A stretch of DNA of 14,835 nt from Deltaproteobacteria bacterium (GCA_027004315.1 JALTHV010000044.1:1-14835), one strand, 5' to 3'. Positions 1-6,748 are shown, counted from the first letter of the stretch. Numbers and translations: made by a program. Notes: generated by a model from the sequence alone, not told the origin.

Positions 1-115
1 CCACTTTGACCCTCTGCAGATTAGGTAACCACCGTCTTTTGGTGTGATTATTTGCATGGCTTACGTTGCAGCCAGTGCTTGGACGCTTTCCACATATATC
101 ACATACTTTTGACAT
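1..115 (-). CDS. rpmB: 50S ribosomal protein L28, 5' part (runs off window edge)
   Basis: This is the N-terminal 38 codons of large-subunit ribosomal protein L28; the 3' end lies beyond base 1. Reading the minus strand from the ATG at 115-113 gives MSKVCDICGKRP, then a Ser-His-Ala-Asn-Asn stretch, then TKRRWLPNLQRV, which is the typical start of the family. Cys5 and Cys8 form the first CxxC of the zinc-binding (C+) form of L28. Position 16 is also Cys where many homologues have Asn. The start is supported by an AAGGA Shine-Dalgarno on the minus strand 8 nt upstream (about 124-128). The gene is on the same strand as the queC operon, but 292 bp separate them, so it probably has its own promoter. 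I am confident of the identity; the full length cannot be seen. Confidence 0.93.
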   Translation of the reverse strand, partial: MSKVCDICGKRPSTGCNVSHANNHTKRRWLPNLQRVKV

Positions 116-153
116 CTTCAGAATCCTTTTTGTAATTTTTCTCCGGTTTCCTG

Positions 154-183
154 TAAATACATACTTATTACTCGTTTTCCCAA
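154..183 (-). promoter_or_regulatory. possible sigma70 promoter of rpmB
   Basis: On the minus strand TTGGGA (183-178) and TATTTA (159-154) are separated by 18 bp. Transcription would begin near 147, giving a leader of about 30 nt before the rpmB ATG. The match is modest and the region is AT-rich, so this is only a candidate. Confidence 0.3.
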
Positions 184-208
184 CATAATAGTTGAAAAAT
201 CAAAAATA

Positions 209-289
209 TCACGCAAAGTCGCCAAGACGCAAAGTTTTCTTTTTAATAACAGTAGACTGCCTTTACGGGCTTTGCGCCTTTGCCTGAGA
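209..289. repeat. CGCAAAG-type imperfect inverted repeat
   Basis: The left arm TCACGCAAAGTCGCCAAGAC (from 209), continuing GCAAAG to 234, faces the right arm GCTTTGCGCCTTTGCCTGAGA (269-289). The arms can pair imperfectly around a spacer of about 35 bp. Similar ACGCAAAG/CTTTGCGT dispersed hairpins are found in many bacterial genomes. The rest of 116-407 holds only the rpmB leader and AT-rich sequence; I see no gene or clear terminator there. Confidence 0.6.
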
Positions 290-407
290 AAAAATCTCTT
301 GCGAGGGCATCATCTATTCCCAGCCTGGATACATAAATTGTCCTCTAGCCAAAAACGAAAGGATATATAACCTGATACTAAGACTGCCGCAAGAGGCTGC
401 CTATCCC

Positions 408-1220
408 CTAACCTACAGAGATTATAGGGTAGGTATCAAGTAACCTGGCAAGTCCCTTTAAGGTAGGTATTACGTCCTCTTCTTTATGTGGTTCAAGGGT
501 CAGGATAGGGCTCTTCCCCTGCTCGTAAAGCCATGAGAAGAGACCCTCGAAGTCGATAATCCCTTCTCCGATAGCAAGGTGGTCATCGTGTACTCCATTA
601 TTGTCATGGAGATGGAGCTGGCCCAATCGGTCCCCCAGATCTTTCAACCAGCCGCCTATTCCGGTCTTTGAGAATACCATTTGATGGCCAATGTCCAGGC
701 AAAACCCGAGGAATGGGGAGCTGATTGCATCAAAGATATCCGTGTGTATCCCTGGATCCAGCTCAAATACATTCTCGATCATTATGGGAACATTAAACAG
801 AGATGCATAATCTGAAAGGACAGCCAGAGACTCCGAGGCATTTTTTACCCAGCGATCTCTCAGGGCATAATAGTGTTTTCGATCAAATCCTGTATGGCAG
901 ACTACAGATCTTGCCCCGAATAGTGCTGCAAGCTCAAGGGACTCTTTTATCCTCTCCACAGAGATAGTGCGGATTTTTTTGTCTATCGCCCCCATAGAGA
1001 GGTCTGTATAGGGGGCGTGGATAGTACAACTGAGGCCCTCCTTTTTTAGATCTCCTGCCACCTCTTTGAAACTGGACCACTGAAATCGATCCAGCACCCC
1101 GGCATTTAGCCCTATCTCGGGATTCATGTGTTCTTCCAGGAACCTGGGAAGATATTTACTGAGTAAGAGATCAAAGGGACAACACACAAATACCTGCTGT
1201 TTGAGTCTGTTAATGTCCAT
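408..1220 (-). CDS. sugar phosphate isomerase/epimerase-like TIM-barrel protein (AP endonuclease family 2 fold)
   Basis: The 270-residue protein has the metal-ligand pattern of the xylose-isomerase-like/AP-endonuclease-2 superfamily: His68 (IHAPY), His109 (VCHTG), Glu149 (IENVFE), Asp176 and His179 (CLDIGHQ), His205/Asp206 (LHLHDN), an Asp212-x-His214 pair and Glu243 (LEPH). This order and spacing match the trinuclear metal site of endonuclease IV and the mononuclear site of sugar epimerases. Length suits the epimerase-like members. The substrate cannot be told from sequence: DNA repair, a sugar and an inositol-type ligand all remain possible. It is the last gene of a three-gene operon. Its ATG overlaps the stop of the upstream ykgJ-like gene by one base (TAATG on the minus strand), which implies translational coupling. 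The stop is TAG at 410-408. The fold call is firm; the function is open. Confidence 0.85.
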   Translation of the reverse strand: MDINRLKQQVFVCCPFDLLLSKYLPRFLEEHMNPEIGLNAGVLDRFQWSSFKEVAGDLKKEGLSCTIHAPYTDLSMGAIDKKIRTISVERIKESLELAALFGARSVVCHTGFDRKHYYALRDRWVKNASESLAVLSDYASLFNVPIMIENVFELDPGIHTDIFDAISSPFLGFCLDIGHQMVFSKTGIGGWLKDLGDRLGQLHLHDNNGVHDDHLAIGEGIIDFEGLFSWLYEQGKSPILTLEPHKEEDVIPTLKGLARLLDTYPIISVG

Positions 1221-1624
1221 TATCTACCATCTTCTTTTAACTCAAAACTGTTATTTGCCCTCTTTACAAGTTCGCAGACTTCCTCATAGGTTGCCTTGGG
1301 ATCAAATCCAGGGCAATCTGCCTTTATGGCCTCCCAGGCCATCGGGTCTCCAAGTATACTTGGGTGAAGAGGCCACCTCCTGCACTGAAATGGTTTGACC
1401 TTGTGGATCTTGCAGAGCCCATCTTCACCATAAAAGATGCAGTGTCCATCAACTACCTTCATCTCCACCCTATTACCTTTTTTGATGCAAAATTTCTGGA
1501 GGAAGTCTGAAGATTCAAGACCCAAGAAGGAGGCGATGGTCTTTTGCTCTGGCCTGGATATGGAGACCGTGCTTTCTCCATGGCAGCAGTGTCCGCAACG
1601 CTTACAGGAAAAAATTTCTCTCAT
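1220..1624 (-). CDS. YkgJ-family cysteine-cluster protein (zinc/iron-chelating domain)
   Basis: This is a 134-residue protein of the UPF0153/YkgJ family. The signature is visible: a CxxCxxCC cluster at Cys7, 10, 13 and 14; Cys62; then GLCKIHKVKPFQCRRWPLHP with Cys71 and Cys81; and Cys104 in a CPGF motif. The family is thought to bind a metal (Zn or Fe) through these cysteines, and its role is not settled. The gene lies between queC and the TIM-barrel gene. Its ATG (1624-1622) overlaps the queC stop by four bases (ATGA), and its TAA overlaps the next start by one base, so all three genes are probably co-translated. No signal peptide or membrane segment is seen. The family call is secure; a physiological function is not. 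Confidence 0.88.
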   Translation of the reverse strand: MREIFSCKRCGHCCHGESTVSISRPEQKTIASFLGLESSDFLQKFCIKKGNRVEMKVVDGHCIFYGEDGLCKIHKVKPFQCRRWPLHPSILGDPMAWEAIKADCPGFDPKATYEEVCELVKRANNSFELKEDGR

Positions 1625-2325
1625 TGCTGTCCTTCATAGGGTATGGGATCTGTTACCCCTGCTGCGGCAAAGCCCTTGATTCGCAGGAGGCAGGACTCGC
1701 ATTTTCCACAAGCTATATCTTGATTTTGATAGCATGACCAGGTGAGGTGAAAGGGGACCTTCAATGCAACGCCTCTCCTGACCACCATCTCTTTATCACT
1801 GTCAATTAAGGGAGTTACAATCTCGATTTTTGTCTCAGGCCGTGTCCCTTCTTTGATGAGGCGGTTATAGGCAGCGAAATAAGACTTTCTGCAGTCCGGG
1901 TAGCCAGAGTTATCTAACTCTGTGGCCCCTATATATATGTATCTGGCCCCGATTACCTCCCCCCACGAGGTTGCTATGGCCAGTATATGGCTATTTCTGA
2001 AGGGGACATAGGTTATTGGGATTCCAGGTTTCCCAAGAGATCCTTCAGGTACCGGTATATCGTGGTCTGTAAGGGCAGAACCTCCTATGGCCTTGAGATA
2101 GGAAATGTCGGCCACTAGGCGTTCTCTGACTCCATAGTAATCAGCTATGGCCTCAAAGGCCTTTAATTCCCGCTCTTCGGTGCGTTGCCCGTAGTTTACA
2201 TGGAGAAAGGCCGGGCGGCAGTTCTGCATAGCAATGGCTGCGGTAACGCAGCTATCAAGACCTCCACTTACAAGGCATATGGCCAGAGGAGGTTCCTGCT
2301 GCCTTTCCTTTGACCCTGAGATCAT
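1621..2325 (-). CDS. queC: 7-cyano-7-deazaguanine (preQ0) synthase QueC
   Basis: QueC makes preQ0 from 7-carboxy-7-deazaguanine, ammonia and ATP, on the route to queuosine in tRNA (or to 7-deazaguanine DNA modification). In the 234-residue protein the PP-loop SGGLDS is at 20-25, YGQRTERE at 45-52, a YVPFRNS motif at 106-112 (many homologues have VPGRN), GATE-LDNSGYPDCR at 133-146, and the zinc site is Cys198, 206, 209 and 212 in the CGKCESC region. Length fits the family. It is the first gene of the overlapped operon with the ykgJ-like and TIM-barrel genes. No other queuosine gene (queD, queE, queF, tgt) is in the window. The ATG lies just downstream of an 11-bp tandem repeat, and the Shine-Dalgarno is weak (GAAGA). 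A TATACT -10 candidate lies about 50 bp upstream. Confidence 0.95.
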   Translation of the reverse strand: MISGSKERQQEPPLAICLVSGGLDSCVTAAIAMQNCRPAFLHVNYGQRTEERELKAFEAIADYYGVRERLVADISYLKAIGGSALTDHDIPVPEGSLGKPGIPITYVPFRNSHILAIATSWGEVIGARYIYIGATELDNSGYPDCRKSYFAAYNRLIKEGTRPETKIEIVTPLIDSDKEMVVRRGVALKVPFHLTWSCYQNQDIACGKCESCLLRIKGFAAAGVTDPIPYEGQQ

Positions 2326-2326
2326 A

Positions 2327-2348
2327 TTATTGTCTTCTTATTGTCTTC
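2327..2348. repeat. 11-bp perfect tandem duplication in the queC leader
   Basis: TTATTGTCTTC occurs twice in direct tandem (2327-2337 and 2338-2348), immediately before the queC start codon on the minus strand. Each unit carries one weak Shine-Dalgarno-like GAAGA on the queC strand. Copy number change here could alter the leader. Confidence 0.85.
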
Positions 2349-2373
2349 CATCTCATGAAATAGATAATATAAA

Positions 2374-2379
2374 AGTATA
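2374..2379 (-). promoter_or_regulatory. possible -10 box for the queC operon
   Basis: On the minus strand TATACT (2379-2374) lies in an AT-rich run, about 50 bp before the queC ATG. No good -35 box is found at 16-18 bp, so this is a weak candidate. Confidence 0.3.
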
Positions 2380-2423
2380 GGCACCCTTCATAGCATGCGG
2401 TCATACCCAAACGTCATTTCGCT

Positions 2424-2450
2424 TTCGCAGGATGGGCAGACATAACCGGT
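2424..2450 (+). repeat. 27-bp dispersed repeat, copy A
   Basis: TTCGCAGGATGGGCAGAC followed by ATAACCGGT is repeated at 6635-6661 with one mismatch (26/27). Both copies are in the same orientation, intergenic, and close to hairpin elements. The TAACCG part resembles the outer flank of those elements, so it may be a fragment of a related repeat. Confidence 0.8.
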
Positions 2451-2457
2451 TACCAAG

Positions 2458-2663
2458 GTAACTGTTCACACCCCCTCGTGTTGTAACCCTTCACGTCCCC
2501 GGCCAGCGGTAGCTTTTTTCAGGGTTTCAGTGCGGATTAATGGGCAGAGTGCCCTGATCTTGTGCATCAAGCGATGCTCCTGAAACCCTGAAAAAAGCTA
2601 CCGCTGGCCGGGGGGAATATGATCGGTTACCAAAAATGATGCCTCCACTCATTGAGAACCCAC
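2458..2663. mobile_element. hairpin MITE, copy 1 (degenerate ends, loop in flipped orientation)
   Basis: The core is a perfect 33-bp inverted repeat (2497-2529 and 2581-2613), starting CCCCGGCCAGCGGTAGC, around a 51-nt loop (2530-2580). The loop holds two small hairpins, GGGCA-gag-TGCCC and GCATC-aagc-GATGC. Outside the core, 2608-2643 is identical to the right flank of copy 2 apart from one extra G, and 2483-2502 matches the left flank of copy 2 at 17/20. The loop, however, is the reverse complement of the copy 2 loop (49/51). The terminal repeats are decayed: the right end at 2648-2663 matches the intact end at 12/16, and the left end is recognisable only as GTAACT near 2458. No target duplication remains. 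It lies in the divergent queC-rpsA intergenic region. Confidence 0.8.
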
Positions 2664-2770
2664 AAAATATAGATCTAACTCCATGACTTTACAAGTTAAA
2701 ATTTTGGGTCTTGCAAAGACAGTATGGATAGAGTCTATAGCCTAAGTAAATTTCTTTACAGGTCTAGTTG

Positions 2771-2799
2771 TTGAACTTTAGAGATTGAGCTATTATAAA
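2771..2799 (+). promoter_or_regulatory. sigma70-type promoter of the rpsA operon
   Basis: TTGAAC (2771-2776) and TATAAA (2794-2799) are separated by exactly 17 bp, a near-consensus pair. Transcription should start near 2806, giving a leader of about 28 nt. This is the best promoter match in the window and suits a strongly expressed ribosomal protein gene. A weaker pair (TTGCAA, 17 bp, TCTATA) lies about 60 bp upstream. Confidence 0.65.
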
Positions 2800-2816
2800 A
2801 TGATATTTCGTTTTTT

Positions 2817-2823
2817 TAGGGGG
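2817..2823 (+). promoter_or_regulatory. Shine-Dalgarno of rpsA
   Basis: TAGGGGG lies 10 nt before the ATG at 2834 and 4 nt before an in-frame TTG at 2828. The ATG is preferred by codon type; the spacing does not fully exclude the TTG, which would add two residues. Confidence 0.55.
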
Positions 2824-2833
2824 TTATTTGGTA

Positions 2834-4669
2834 ATGGAAAAAGTGGCGGCTGAGGCAACTCAGGAACAAACTCTAACTGCTACCTCTGATCAGGAGGTTG
2901 CACCTTCGCAGGTAAATTCAGAGACTGCGGCAAAAGACGAGTCACCCAAGAAATCTGGTGACATGGGCCAGTTTGAAGATCTATTTGAGCAGAGTCTTCG
3001 TACCTTCCAGGAAGGAGAAGTCCTCGAAGGTACTGTTGTGAGCCTTGATAAAGAATTTGTAATGATCGATGTCGGATACAAATCAGAGGGCCTGATTCCG
3101 ATCCAGGAATTTCGTGGTGAAGGAGGAGAAGTAACTGTCTCTCCTGGAGACGTCGTAGAAGTACTGCTTGAGCGTTGGGACCCTGAGGGAGGGATGCTGA
3201 GGCTTTCCCACTCCAAGGCCCTGCGCCAACATGTCTGGGAAGAGATCATAAAGGCCTTTGAAGCAGGAATTCCTGTCAAGGGGACCGTAGTCTCCAGGGT
3301 AAAGGGTGGTCTGTCCGTACGAATTGGTGATCGGAAGGGTGAAGTAACGGCATTTTTGCCCTTTTCTCAAATCGATCTCAGGCCGATTCCTGATCCGGAG
3401 AGTATGGTGAATCAGGTCATAGAATGTTCTATCCTGAAGTGTAATCGCCGTCGGGAAAATATAGTGGTCTCTCGTAGGGTCCTTTTAGAGAATGAGAGGG
3501 CCAAAAAGAGGGAAGAGACTCTGGCCTCTCTTGAGGAAAATCAGATCAGGGAGGGAGATGTCAAAAATATTACAGACTATGGCGTATTCGTAGATCTTGG
3601 AGGAATCGATGGGCTCCTCCATATAACTGATATGTCATGGGGGCATATAGAGCATCCCTCTAAGCTCTTCAAAGTAGGTGATAGGATTAAGGTTAAGGTC
3701 CTTACCTATGACCGTGAGACTGAAAAGGTCTCTTTAGGGATAAAACAGCTTACAGAAGATCCTTGGCTACGAGTAGAAGAGAAATATCCGGTAGGAGAAA
3801 GAGTAAAGGGTAAGGTAGTCAGCCTGACAGATTACGGTGCATTTATTGAACTCGAGGATGGTGTAGAGGGTCTGGTTCATGTATCTGAAATGTCGTGGAC
3901 CAAGCGCATACGTCATCCCTCTCAGATGATTAGTGTGGGAGATATTGTCGAGGCCATGGTGCTCAAGGTAGACTCTAAGGCCAAGAGAATATCTCTGGGG
4001 CTCAAGCAGATAGAACCCAATCCTTGGGACCTGGTTCAGGAGCGTTATCCCATCGGCACCGTAATAGAGGGGGCAGTGAAAAACGTCACTGACTTTGGTC
4101 TGTTTATAGGTATAGAGGAAGGAATTGATGGTCTGGTACATATCTCAGACCTTTCCTGGAGCAAGAGGATCAAACATCCTGGTGAACTCTATAAGAAGGG
4201 CGAAATTATCCAGGCCGTAGTGCTCAATATTGACCGGGAAAAGGAGCGTTTTTCTCTAGGCATTAAACAGCTCTATCCTGATCCATGGAAATCGGTCCTT
4301 GAAAGATATCCAGTAGGTGCCAAGATTACTGGAAAGGTGACGAATGTTACGGATTTTGGGGTATTTGTCGAGATTGAGGAGGGGGTAGAGGGTCTAATCC
4401 ATATCTCTGAGTTAGGAGCCGCTAAAATCAAGACACCGGTTGGGATGTTTCATGTAGGAGAGGAAGTCAGTGCCAAGGTCATCCACGTAGGCCCCCTGGA
4501 AAGGCGAATAGGGCTCTCTATAAAGAGGATATCTCAGGACGAGGAGCGCTCAAATTTTGATGAGTATGCAACCGATAATAGGGCTGGTACGACCCTGGGG
4601 AACCTGTTACAGGAGGAATTGGTACAGCAGAGCCGTGCCCATTCTAAGGATAGTAAGGCCAAGAAATAG
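2834..4669 (+). CDS. rpsA: 30S ribosomal protein S1
   Basis: S1 binds mRNA leaders and helps them dock on the 30S subunit. About 611 residues carry six S1 (OB-fold) repeats, at roughly 62-130, 147-216, 237-306, 321-394, 408-481 and 495-568 (numbered from the TTG at 2828). Repeats 3 to 6 show the RNA-binding signature, for example NITDYGVFVDLGG, DGLLHITDMSW, and the WxKRIxHPS type stretch in repeats 4 and 5. Repeats 1 and 2 are divergent, as expected for the ribosome-anchoring domains. An acidic, low-complexity N-terminal extension of about 45 residues and a Lys-rich C-terminal tail flank the repeats. sppA starts 7 nt after the stop, and an IHF/HU gene follows. The rpsA-ihf association is also seen in enterobacteria. 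It has its own strong promoter. Confidence 0.97.
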   Translation: MEKVAAEATQEQTLTATSDQEVAPSQVNSETAAKDESPKKSGDMGQFEDLFEQSLRTFQEGEVLEGTVVSLDKEFVMIDVGYKSEGLIPIQEFRGEGGEVTVSPGDVVEVLLERWDPEGGMLRLSHSKALRQHVWEEIIKAFEAGIPVKGTVVSRVKGGLSVRIGDRKGEVTAFLPFSQIDLRPIPDPESMVNQVIECSILKCNRRRENIVVSRRVLLENERAKKREETLASLEENQIREGDVKNITDYGVFVDLGGIDGLLHITDMSWGHIEHPSKLFKVGDRIKVKVLTYDRETEKVSLGIKQLTEDPWLRVEEKYPVGERVKGKVVSLTDYGAFIELEDGVEGLVHVSEMSWTKRIRHPSQMISVGDIVEAMVLKVDSKAKRISLGLKQIEPNPWDLVQERYPIGTVIEGAVKNVTDFGLFIGIEEGIDGLVHISDLSWSKRIKHPGELYKKGEIIQAVVLNIDREKERFSLGIKQLYPDPWKSVLERYPVGAKITGKVTNVTDFGVFVEIEEGVEGLIHISELGAAKIKTPVGMFHVGEEVSAKVIHVGPLERRIGLSIKRISQDEERSNFDEYATDNRAGTTLGNLLQEELVQQSRAHSKDSKAKK

Positions 4670-4676
4670 GTAAATC

Positions 4677-5609
4677 ATGGCTAAATCATATAGTCCCAAA
4701 GAGCATGCCCATCCAATATTAGTAGCCCTGGCTACCATTGGAGGGCTTGCTCTCCTCGGCATAACGGCCTTCTCCCTCATGATGGTCTGGATGGCAAGAG
4801 GCATAGTCTTTGGTCCCTCGGTCTATCACGGGGATAAAGTGGGAGTAGTAGAGATCAAGGGAGTTATTGCTGACCCCGAAGCTACACTCAAGGTATTGCG
4901 GGATTTCCGATACAATAAGGAGATCAAGGCAGTAGTAGTCCGCATAAACAGCCCTGGTGGGGCAGTAGGGGCATCCCAGGAATTATATGAAGAAATACGC
5001 ATGTTGGACAAAAAGAAGCCTGTAGTGGCTTCTCTTGGCACAGTGGCGGCATCGGGTGGCTATTATACAGCTATAGGTGCCAGGTATATCGTGGCTGATC
5101 CAGGTACAGTGACCGGAAGTATAGGTGTCATAGCCAAGATTCCTAATATAAAAGGCCTCATGAAAAAACTTGGGATCAAGACTACTGTGGTTAAATGTGG
5201 ATCTTTTAAGGATATGGGGTCTATTACCAGGGATATGACCAAGGAAGAGCGCGCACTGCTCCATGGAGTAATGGAAGATGTCCACCAGCAGTTTATAATG
5301 GCAGTGGCCAAGAGCCGAAAGCTTCCTGAGAAGCAGGTATCGGCCATTGCCGATGGGAGAATTATGACAGGTAACCAGGCCCTTAAGGCCAAGCTAGTGG
5401 ATAAATTGGGGAATTTTAGTGTAGCAGTAGACTGGGCTGCAAAACTGGCAGGGATAAAGGGCAGGCCTGAGCTCGTCTATCCCACAAGGAATCGCCTTTC
5501 AGCCCTGAGGGAAATTTTGGAGGGAAGGGAGGCAGATGCCATAGGCAATATCTTCCAGCAAGTGCTAAAGGCACCTATTAATAGGTCTCTTTCCTATGAG
5601 ACCTGGTAG
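4677..5609 (+). CDS. sppA: signal peptide peptidase SppA (S49 family, short form)
   Basis: A membrane-anchored serine protease that degrades cleaved signal peptides. The 310-residue protein has one N-terminal membrane segment at about 13-39 and then a single S49 domain. The nucleophile is Ser126 in VAASGGYY, and the general base is Lys178 in GSFKDMGS. Their 52-residue spacing equals that of the Ser/Lys dyad in the Bacillus short SppA. Other family motifs are RINSPGG at 89-95 and GTVTGSIGVI at 143-152. The length is that of the single-domain form, not the fused 67-kDa E. coli form. The ATG is 7 nt after the rpsA stop with only a weak Shine-Dalgarno, so it is probably translated from the rpsA message. 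Confidence 0.95.
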   Translation: MAKSYSPKEHAHPILVALATIGGLALLGITAFSLMMVWMARGIVFGPSVYHGDKVGVVEIKGVIADPEATLKVLRDFRYNKEIKAVVVRINSPGGAVGASQELYEEIRMLDKKKPVVASLGTVAASGGYYTAIGARYIVADPGTVTGSIGVIAKIPNIKGLMKKLGIKTTVVKCGSFKDMGSITRDMTKEERALLHGVMEDVHQQFIMAVAKSRKLPEKQVSAIADGRIMTGNQALKAKLVDKLGNFSVAVDWAAKLAGIKGRPELVYPTRNRLSALREILEGREADAIGNIFQQVLKAPINRSLSYETW

Positions 5610-5635
5610 ATACTGAGCCTTATAGCAGACAATCT

Positions 5636-5917
5636 ATGCTGAAACGAGATCTGGTAGTCCGGTTGGAGCAAAGATTCCCCCAGCACTTCAAAAAAGACCT
5701 GGAGGCTGTAGTAGATTTGATCTTCGATGTGATGACTTCAGCACTCGAGGAGGGAAGGAGGATAGAGATCAGGGGATTTGGGAGTTTTTCAATACATGTG
5801 CAAAAGGGACGCGAATTTGTAAATCCCAAGACAGGCTCACTCACAATATGCCCCTCAAGTCACCGTATAGTCTTTAAGGCGGGTAAAGACCTGAGGTCTG
5901 ATGTAACTTCTCAATAA
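5636..5917 (+). CDS. HU/IHF-family DNA-bending protein, IHF-beta-like
   Basis: The 93-residue protein is a complete HU/IHF fold: two N-terminal helices, then RRIEIRGFGSF at 41-51, and the beta-arm tip FVNPKTG with Pro64 that would intercalate into DNA. It is most like the IHF beta subunit, whose gene also follows rpsA in enterobacteria. Two conserved positions differ: the Arg before the arm-tip Asn-Pro is Val62, and the usual PGKEL helix entry reads AGKDL. The ATG is 26 nt after sppA, with no good Shine-Dalgarno. The C-terminal VTSQ and stop are encoded by a copy of the dispersed end sequence GTAACTTCTCAATAA, and the gene overlaps the convergent yciO-like gene by 7 bp. No IHF-alpha partner is visible here. 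Confidence 0.9.
   Translation: MLKRDLVVRLEQRFPQHFKKDLEAVVDLIFDVMTSALEEGRRIEIRGFGSFSIHVQKGREFVNPKTGSLTICPSSHRIVFKAGKDLRSDVTSQ
5903..5917 (+). repeat. solitary copy of the MITE end sequence, inside two gene ends
   Basis: GTAACTTCTCAATAA matches all 15 bases of the intact element ends at 6835 and 12082. Read forward it gives the last codons and TAA of the IHF-like gene. Read in reverse it gives the TGA of the convergent yciO-like gene. No partner end in inverted orientation and no matching 8-bp duplication is found nearby, so it is a solo end or a relic. Confidence 0.85.
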
Positions 5918-6531
5918 TTCTCTTCCAAAAAGATCGAGACATCGCCTTTACCCTTTCTGAGCACTGAGGGCGCATCATCCACCAACGATATCACGCTTGA
6001 AGGTTCAGCAGGAATAATTCCACAATCCACTACAATAGCCACTCTCTTTCCCAATATTTTGGCTATTTCCTTAGGATCGGACCATATAGGTCCACCTCTT
6101 ATGGTCGCAGAGGTACTTATGAGCGGATTGCCCTGGGCCTTGGTTATTGCCTCACAGACCGGGTGAGCAGGGATGCGGATCCCTACAGTACGGCGCTTTG
6201 TGAGCATTATTTTGGGGACCTCCCGGGATCCTTCCAGGATAAAGGTATAGGGCCCTGGCAAAAAACGCCTCAGGATACGGTAGGCATAGTCCGTAACGTG
6301 GGCGTATCTGCTGATATCTCTGAGATCTGCACAGACAAAACTAAAGGGATTGCTTTTGGTCAGCCCCTTGATTTGATAGATATGTCTAATGGCCTTCTTA
6401 TTAAAGATGTCAGCCCCTATCCCATAGCATGTATCCGTGGGATATACGATTATTTCTCCCCTCTTTAGGGCCTCTGCCACCAGATTTATCTGGCGAGGTC
6501 GGGGCCTCTGTGGGTCTATTTCCAGAAGCAA
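5911..6531 (-). CDS. YciO/Sua5/YrdC-family protein (possible L-threonylcarbamoyladenylate synthase)
   Basis: The YrdC fold binds ATP and, in Sua5/TsaC, makes threonylcarbamoyl-AMP for the t6A37 modification of tRNA. The 206-residue protein carries YPTDTCYGIGAD at 30-41, GPYTFIL at 93-99, TVGIRIP at 115-121 and STSA at 139-142. Length and the end motif GKGDV-SIF match E. coli YciO closely. The Sua5/TsaC motif KGRPxxNPL is altered to KGLTKSNPF, so it may be a YciO paralogue, not the essential t6A enzyme. The start is TTG at 6531, supported by AGGAG (6543-6539) at 7 nt. Its final two codons and TGA lie in a MITE-end copy, and the C-terminus runs a few residues beyond YciO. It stands alone on the minus strand, convergent with ihf. 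Confidence 0.88.
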   Translation of the reverse strand: MLLEIDPQRPRPRQINLVAEALKRGEIIVYPTDTCYGIGADIFNKKAIRHIYQIKGLTKSNPFSFVCADLRDISRYAHVTDYAYRILRRFLPGPYTFILEGSREVPKIMLTKRRTVGIRIPAHPVCEAITKAQGNPLISTSATIRGGPIWSDPKEIAKILGKRVAIVVDCGIIPAEPSSVISLVDDAPSVLRKGKGDVSIFLEENY

Positions 6532-6538
6532 TTTTTGA

Positions 6539-6543
6539 CTCCT
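6539..6543 (-). promoter_or_regulatory. Shine-Dalgarno that fixes the yciO-like TTG start
   Basis: AGGAG on the minus strand lies 7 nt before TTG at 6531. No better in-frame start is nearby, so TTG is the likely initiation codon. Confidence 0.75.
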
Positions 6544-6573
6544 GCGTCCTCTGCAAAATTCATATTTTTTCTA

Positions 6574-6589
6574 GTAACTTCTCAATAAG
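6574..6589 (+). repeat. solitary copy of the 16-bp MITE end sequence
   Basis: GTAACTTCTCAATAAG is identical to the left end of the element at 6835. It lies in the leader of the yciO-like gene, 43 bp upstream of its start. With the copy at 5903 it brackets that gene in direct orientation. No inverted partner closes it except the shared right end at 7021-7036, and the 8-bp flanks there do not match. Confidence 0.85.
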
Positions 6590-6598
6590 TAGAGGCAG

Positions 6599-6604
6599 AT
6601 TATA
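6599..6604 (-). promoter_or_regulatory. possible -10 box of the yciO-like gene
   Basis: A perfect TATAAT on the minus strand (6604-6599) lies 68 bp upstream of the TTG. The -35 position is poor (ATCCAA at 17 bp). A transcript from here would carry the MITE end sequence in its leader. Confidence 0.4.
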
Positions 6605-6634
6605 CATTTTGTGGCCATGTCTTGGATTCCTTCC

Positions 6635-6661
6635 TTCGCAGGATGGGCAGACGTAACCGGT
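6635..6661 (+). repeat. 27-bp dispersed repeat, copy B
   Basis: This is the second copy of the repeat at 2424-2450 (one mismatch), in the same orientation. It lies in the 6532-7060 gap, which also holds a solitary MITE end, a promoter candidate and the 202-bp element. I see no gene in the gap. Confidence 0.8.
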
Positions 6662-6719
6662 CAAGGGTGCCTCTTCTGGCATCAATTACATGCGTGTATG
6701 CCATGAAAAGGGGTCGGGC

Positions 6720-6748
6720 TTGACAAATTTCATCCTAGTTATTTATTT
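6720..6748 (+). promoter_or_regulatory. possible promoter for fhs-folD-cooS
   Basis: A perfect TTGACA (6720-6725) is followed after 17 bp by TTATTT (6743-6748), a weak -10. If used, the fhs leader would be about 300 nt and would contain the whole MITE at 6835-7036. The GGGGTCGGGCTTGACA context could itself be part of a dispersed repeat. Confidence 0.3.

Noticed and set aside
2497..2613. A simple rho-independent terminator
   Set aside because: The 33-bp arms with a 51-nt structured loop are far longer than a terminator, there is no 3' U-run, and the region lies between divergent genes where no terminator is needed.
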